A stretch of DNA of 7,191 bases from CAYJHC01 sp964370035 (GTDB lineage Bacteria; Bacillota; Clostridia; Peptostreptococcales; Anaerovoracaceae): the NCBI GenBank assembly GCA_964370035.1, contig CAYJGT010000067.1, positions 1-7,191 on the forward strand, given 5' to 3'. Every line of letters starts with the position of its first letter. Position 1 is the stretch's first letter. The notes beneath the pieces are model-generated. The model ran no database searches, was not told the DNA's origin, and saw nothing but the letters and a program-made list of their open reading frames with translations. Positions 5,495-7,191 of this stretch are shown piece after piece. The translations under genes were made by a program, and so were the position numbers.

Positions 5495-6097
5495 ATGAAA
5501 AGAATTATGAAGACTAAGAATAAAGGTTTTACATTAATGGAGGTAATCGTTGTAATTGCAATTTTGGCAATACTTGCAGCCGTTGCAGTTCCAACTATTA
5601 CAGGGTATATTGAAGGGGCGAAAGAAGCTTCTGATTTACAGGTTGCTACTAATATTGTTAAGGCAACTCAGAATGCAGTAGCATTAAACAGTAGTGCTTT
5701 GCCAAGCAATGGCATTATTGAAGTTATTTGGGCAACAGGGTATGGGGCAACATCTGGTCATCAAAATAAGTTGCTTGTACGCGAAGTTACAAATAGTGGG
5801 AGAGAGTCTGTGTTGGGAAAGAATTATGGTGCTCGTAGAATTTCTTCAGAGGCTCTAATAAGGATACAGAGATTGATAATCGAGTCTATTGATGGAGCTA
5901 CCCCAACAAATTTAGGGTACGTAGATGCCTATGCTATATTGGAAGTTGGAAAATCAAAAATAGCAGAGAAGAATAATTTTGCCATTCATATAAACACAGG
6001 TACGGGGGAAGTAGCGTTGGCTTATCATCCAGTTGATGGTGAAAAAAATATTTGGATAAATGAAATAGGTGTGGCGAACATAGAGCCCGCAAAATAG
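5495..6097 (+). CDS. Type IV prepilin, pilin 2 of the array
   Basis: This 200-residue prepilin has an 11-residue leader (MKRIMKTKNKG), then FTLMEVIVVIAILAILAAVAVP with F+1 at 12, E+5 at 16 and P+22 at 33. The helix is nearly identical to that of pilin 1. After LQVATNIVKATQNAVALN the protein diverges, keeping LPSNGIIEVIWATGY, LLVREV and the C-terminal NFAIHINTGTGEVALAY...KNIWINEIGV block. There are no cysteines. The central region (about residues 85-150) differs in sequence and length from its neighbours, as expected for the exposed part of a pilin. The ATG at 5495 is used; a TAGG lies 7 bases upstream and a better GGGG 28 bases upstream. An in-frame ATG at 5507 would give a 7-residue leader. 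It sits 101 bases after pilin 1 in the same orientation and is probably cotranscribed. Confidence 0.93.
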   Translation: MKRIMKTKNKGFTLMEVIVVIAILAILAAVAVPTITGYIEGAKEASDLQVATNIVKATQNAVALNSSALPSNGIIEVIWATGYGATSGHQNKLLVREVTNSGRESVLGKNYGARRISSEALIRIQRLIIESIDGATPTNLGYVDAYAILEVGKSKIAEKNNFAIHINTGTGEVALAYHPVDGEKNIWINEIGVANIEPAK

Positions 6098-6120
6098 GAT
6101 AGTAAAAGGGATGAGAAATC

Positions 6121-6139
6121 CACATATAAGCTTATTGTG
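6121..6139. repeat. Near-palindrome between pilins 2 and 3
   Basis: CACA-T-ATAAG-CTTAT-TGTG is a dyad with one extra T, containing the perfect 10-mer ATAAGCTTAT. In RNA it could form a small hairpin without a U-tract, so it is not a terminator. It may be an intercistronic processing or binding site. Confidence 0.3.
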
Positions 6140-6212
6140 CATTAAGATGAAAATAAAACAATTTTAAGTAATACTGCAAGGAGGAAAGGTTTCAAAAAGA
6201 ACTGGTTATATA

Positions 6213-6818
6213 ATGAAAAAAATTATGCAGAAAAAGAATAAAGGTTTTACTTTAATGGAAGTAATAGTAGTAATAGCAATATTGGCAATTTTAGCGGCTG
6301 TTGCAGTTCCAACTATTACAGGATATATAGAAGAGTCAAGGAAAACTGCAGACTTGCAAGTTGCGACTAATATTGTAAGAACAACACAAAATGTAGTTGC
6401 ATTAAATTCAGTTGCCTTACCAAATGATGGTGTTATTGAAGTTATTTGGGCAACGGGATATATTGGAGGAGGAAAATATCAAAATATGCTGGTAGTACGT
6501 GAAGCCGGAGCGACTGGTAGAACTTCTGTTATTGCAGGATCAGAATATAAACCTTCAAAGTTTTCGGAAGAAGCATTAAAAGTAGTTCAAACATCAATAC
6601 TTGAGACAATAGTTGAAGGCACTCCTTATTCAGAAACGGGTTATCGTTATAGTTATTTAGAAACTGTGAAATCGGATGCTGCAAAAAAAGGCAACTTTGC
6701 CTTCCATATAAACGCAGGTACTGGAGAAGCTGCTATAGCATATAATGCTGATAAAGATGGAGCAGTTAAAAATCTCTGGATTGATGAGCTTGGAGTGAAT
6801 ATGACTAGAGTTGAATAA
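6213..6818 (+). CDS. Type IV prepilin, pilin 3 of the array
   Basis: This 201-residue prepilin has an 11-residue basic leader (MKKIMQKKNKG), then FTLMEVIVVIAILAILAAVAVP with F+1 at 12, E+5 at 16 and P+22 at 33. It shares ESRKTADLQVATNIVRTTQNVVALN with its neighbours, then LPNDGVIEVIWATGY, LVVRE and a C-terminal NFAFHINAGTGEAAIAY...KNLWIDELGV block. The last residues (NMTRVE) differ from the NIEPA ending of pilins 1 and 2. There are no cysteines. The 115-base gap after pilin 2 has no terminator, which argues for cotranscription. The only strong Shine-Dalgarno, AAGGAGG (6178-6184), is 28 bases upstream of the ATG and no in-frame start codon lies nearer, so how translation starts is unclear. An in-frame ATG at 6225 also lacks a site. 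Its 5' coding sequence is almost identical to that of pilin 4. Confidence 0.93.
   Translation: MKKIMQKKNKGFTLMEVIVVIAILAILAAVAVPTITGYIEESRKTADLQVATNIVRTTQNVVALNSVALPNDGVIEVIWATGYIGGGKYQNMLVVREAGATGRTSVIAGSEYKPSKFSEEALKVVQTSILETIVEGTPYSETGYRYSYLETVKSDAAKKGNFAFHINAGTGEAAIAYNADKDGAVKNLWIDELGVNMTRVE
6237..6334 (+). repeat. 98-bp segment duplicated in pilin 4, copy A
   Basis: The segment from the KG cleavage region to the end of the helix matches 6963-7060 at 97 of 98 positions, the only difference being T at 6299 against C at 7025. Pilins 1 and 2 use different synonymous codons over the same residues, so this is recent DNA-level identity rather than protein constraint alone. Confidence 0.9.
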
Positions 6819-6911
6819 TCAATGTGCTCATAGAAAGCAAGAAATCTTGGTTCGTGAACGTTGGTTGTTAGCAGAGTTAAAATAATTACAAAGTTAAGGA
6901 TGGGGAGAAAA

Positions 6912-7191
6912 GTGAAATATTACATAGCGAAAATAAAATCTATGAGAAATATGAAAAAAAGAAATAAAGGTTTTACTTTAATGGAAGTAATAGTAGTAAT
7001 AGCAATATTGGCAATTTTAGCGGCCGTTGCAGTTCCAACTATTACAGGATATATAGAAGAAACGAGAGAAACTAATGATTTACAAGTCGCATCGAACATG
7101 ACTAAATCAGCTCAAAATGTGGTGGTCTTAAATAGGAGCTCCCTTCCAAGTGACGGTGTTATTGAAGTCTTTTGGGCAACAGGCTATGGGC
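6912..7191 (+). CDS. Type IV prepilin, pilin 4 of the array, 3' end cut by window edge
   Basis: Ninety-three codons are visible and the gene continues beyond the window. The conserved part is KKRNKG followed by FTLMEVIVVIAILAILAAVAVP, then EETRETNDLQVASNMTKSAQNVVVLN and LPSDGVIEVFWATGYG, collinear with pilins 1-3. I chose the GTG at 6912 because GGGGAG (6902-6907) lies just upstream; this gives a 20-residue leader (MKYYIAKIKSMRNMKKRNKG), longer than in the other copies. In-frame ATGs at 6942 and 6951 give leaders of 10 and 7 residues, closer to pilins 1-3, but have no ribosome binding site. F+1 and E+5 are intact, so it should be processed by the same prepilin peptidase. It follows pilin 3 after 93 bases without a terminator. 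The visible part of the helix is fully intact, so it is not an obvious pseudogene. Confidence 0.88.
   Translation, partial: MKYYIAKIKSMRNMKKRNKGFTLMEVIVVIAILAILAAVAVPTITGYIEETRETNDLQVASNMTKSAQNVVVLNRSSLPSDGVIEVFWATGYG
6963..7060 (+). repeat. 98-bp segment duplicated from pilin 3, copy B
   Basis: Partner of 6237-6334 with one mismatch (7025). Identity stops abruptly just after the first two glutamates following the GYI motif, after which codons and residues diverge. This is the pattern expected from gene conversion confined to the helix-coding part, or from a recent duplication followed by change in the head. Confidence 0.9.

Noticed and set aside
5934..6142. Two overlapping minus-strand open frames behind pilin 2
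   Set aside because: Both are antisense to the conserved C-terminal block of pilin 2 and lack ribosome binding sites; chance frames in AT-rich DNA.
4821..7191. CRISPR-like array suggested by regularly spaced repeated segments
   Set aside because: The repeats are coding, about 700 bases apart and in frame with the pilin helix; they are paralogous genes.

Overview
The window looks like a chromosomal segment of a low-GC, probably anaerobic Firmicute of the Clostridia type. This rests on AT-rich sequence, GGAGG-type ribosome binding sites, a sigma-54 PAS/AAA+ activator beside an amidohydrolase, and class III-leader type IV pilins resembling clostridial ones. The species cannot be fixed from the sequence, and no rRNA, tRNA, IS element or CRISPR array is visible.

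Region 1 (1-1968, all minus strand) is a small regulatory unit. A PAS-AAA+-HTH sigma-54 activator (559-1968) lies upstream of the 5' end of an Amidohydrolase_3/YtcJ-like gene (1-262, cut by the window edge). The 296-base gap between them holds a very good -24/-12 (sigma-54) promoter at 313-328 pointing at the amidohydrolase. It also holds a terminator-like hairpin and a second long inverted repeat behind the regulator, plus tandem repeats that could be activator sites. The simplest reading is that the regulator senses a small ligand through its PAS domain and switches on the amidohydrolase.

Region 2 (1969-4445) has a divergent ZIP-family metal transporter (ZupT-like, plus strand). It converges on a minus-strand gene for a membrane-anchored protein with an N-terminal cytoplasmic zinc ribbon, one transmembrane helix, an Ig-like extracellular part, a 15-serine linker and a Cys/His-containing C-terminal module. 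A strong bidirectional terminator (3137-3167) separates the two convergent genes.

Region 3 (4446-7191) is the most interesting part: a tandem array of at least four type IV prepilin genes, the fourth cut by the window end. A 375-base intergenic region precedes it, with a near-consensus sigma-A promoter (TTGACA-17-TATTAT), an upstream extended -10 element, several palindromes, a short tandem repeat, and a roughly 90-nt 5' leader that can fold into a three-way junction with a competing alternative hairpin. The pilins share a nearly identical N-terminal helix and a conserved C-terminal motif around a variable centre. The first 98 bases of shared helix sequence of pilins 3 and 4 differ at one base, which suggests recent duplication or gene conversion. 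The array may supply alternative pilus subunits under RNA-leader control, but that function is inference.
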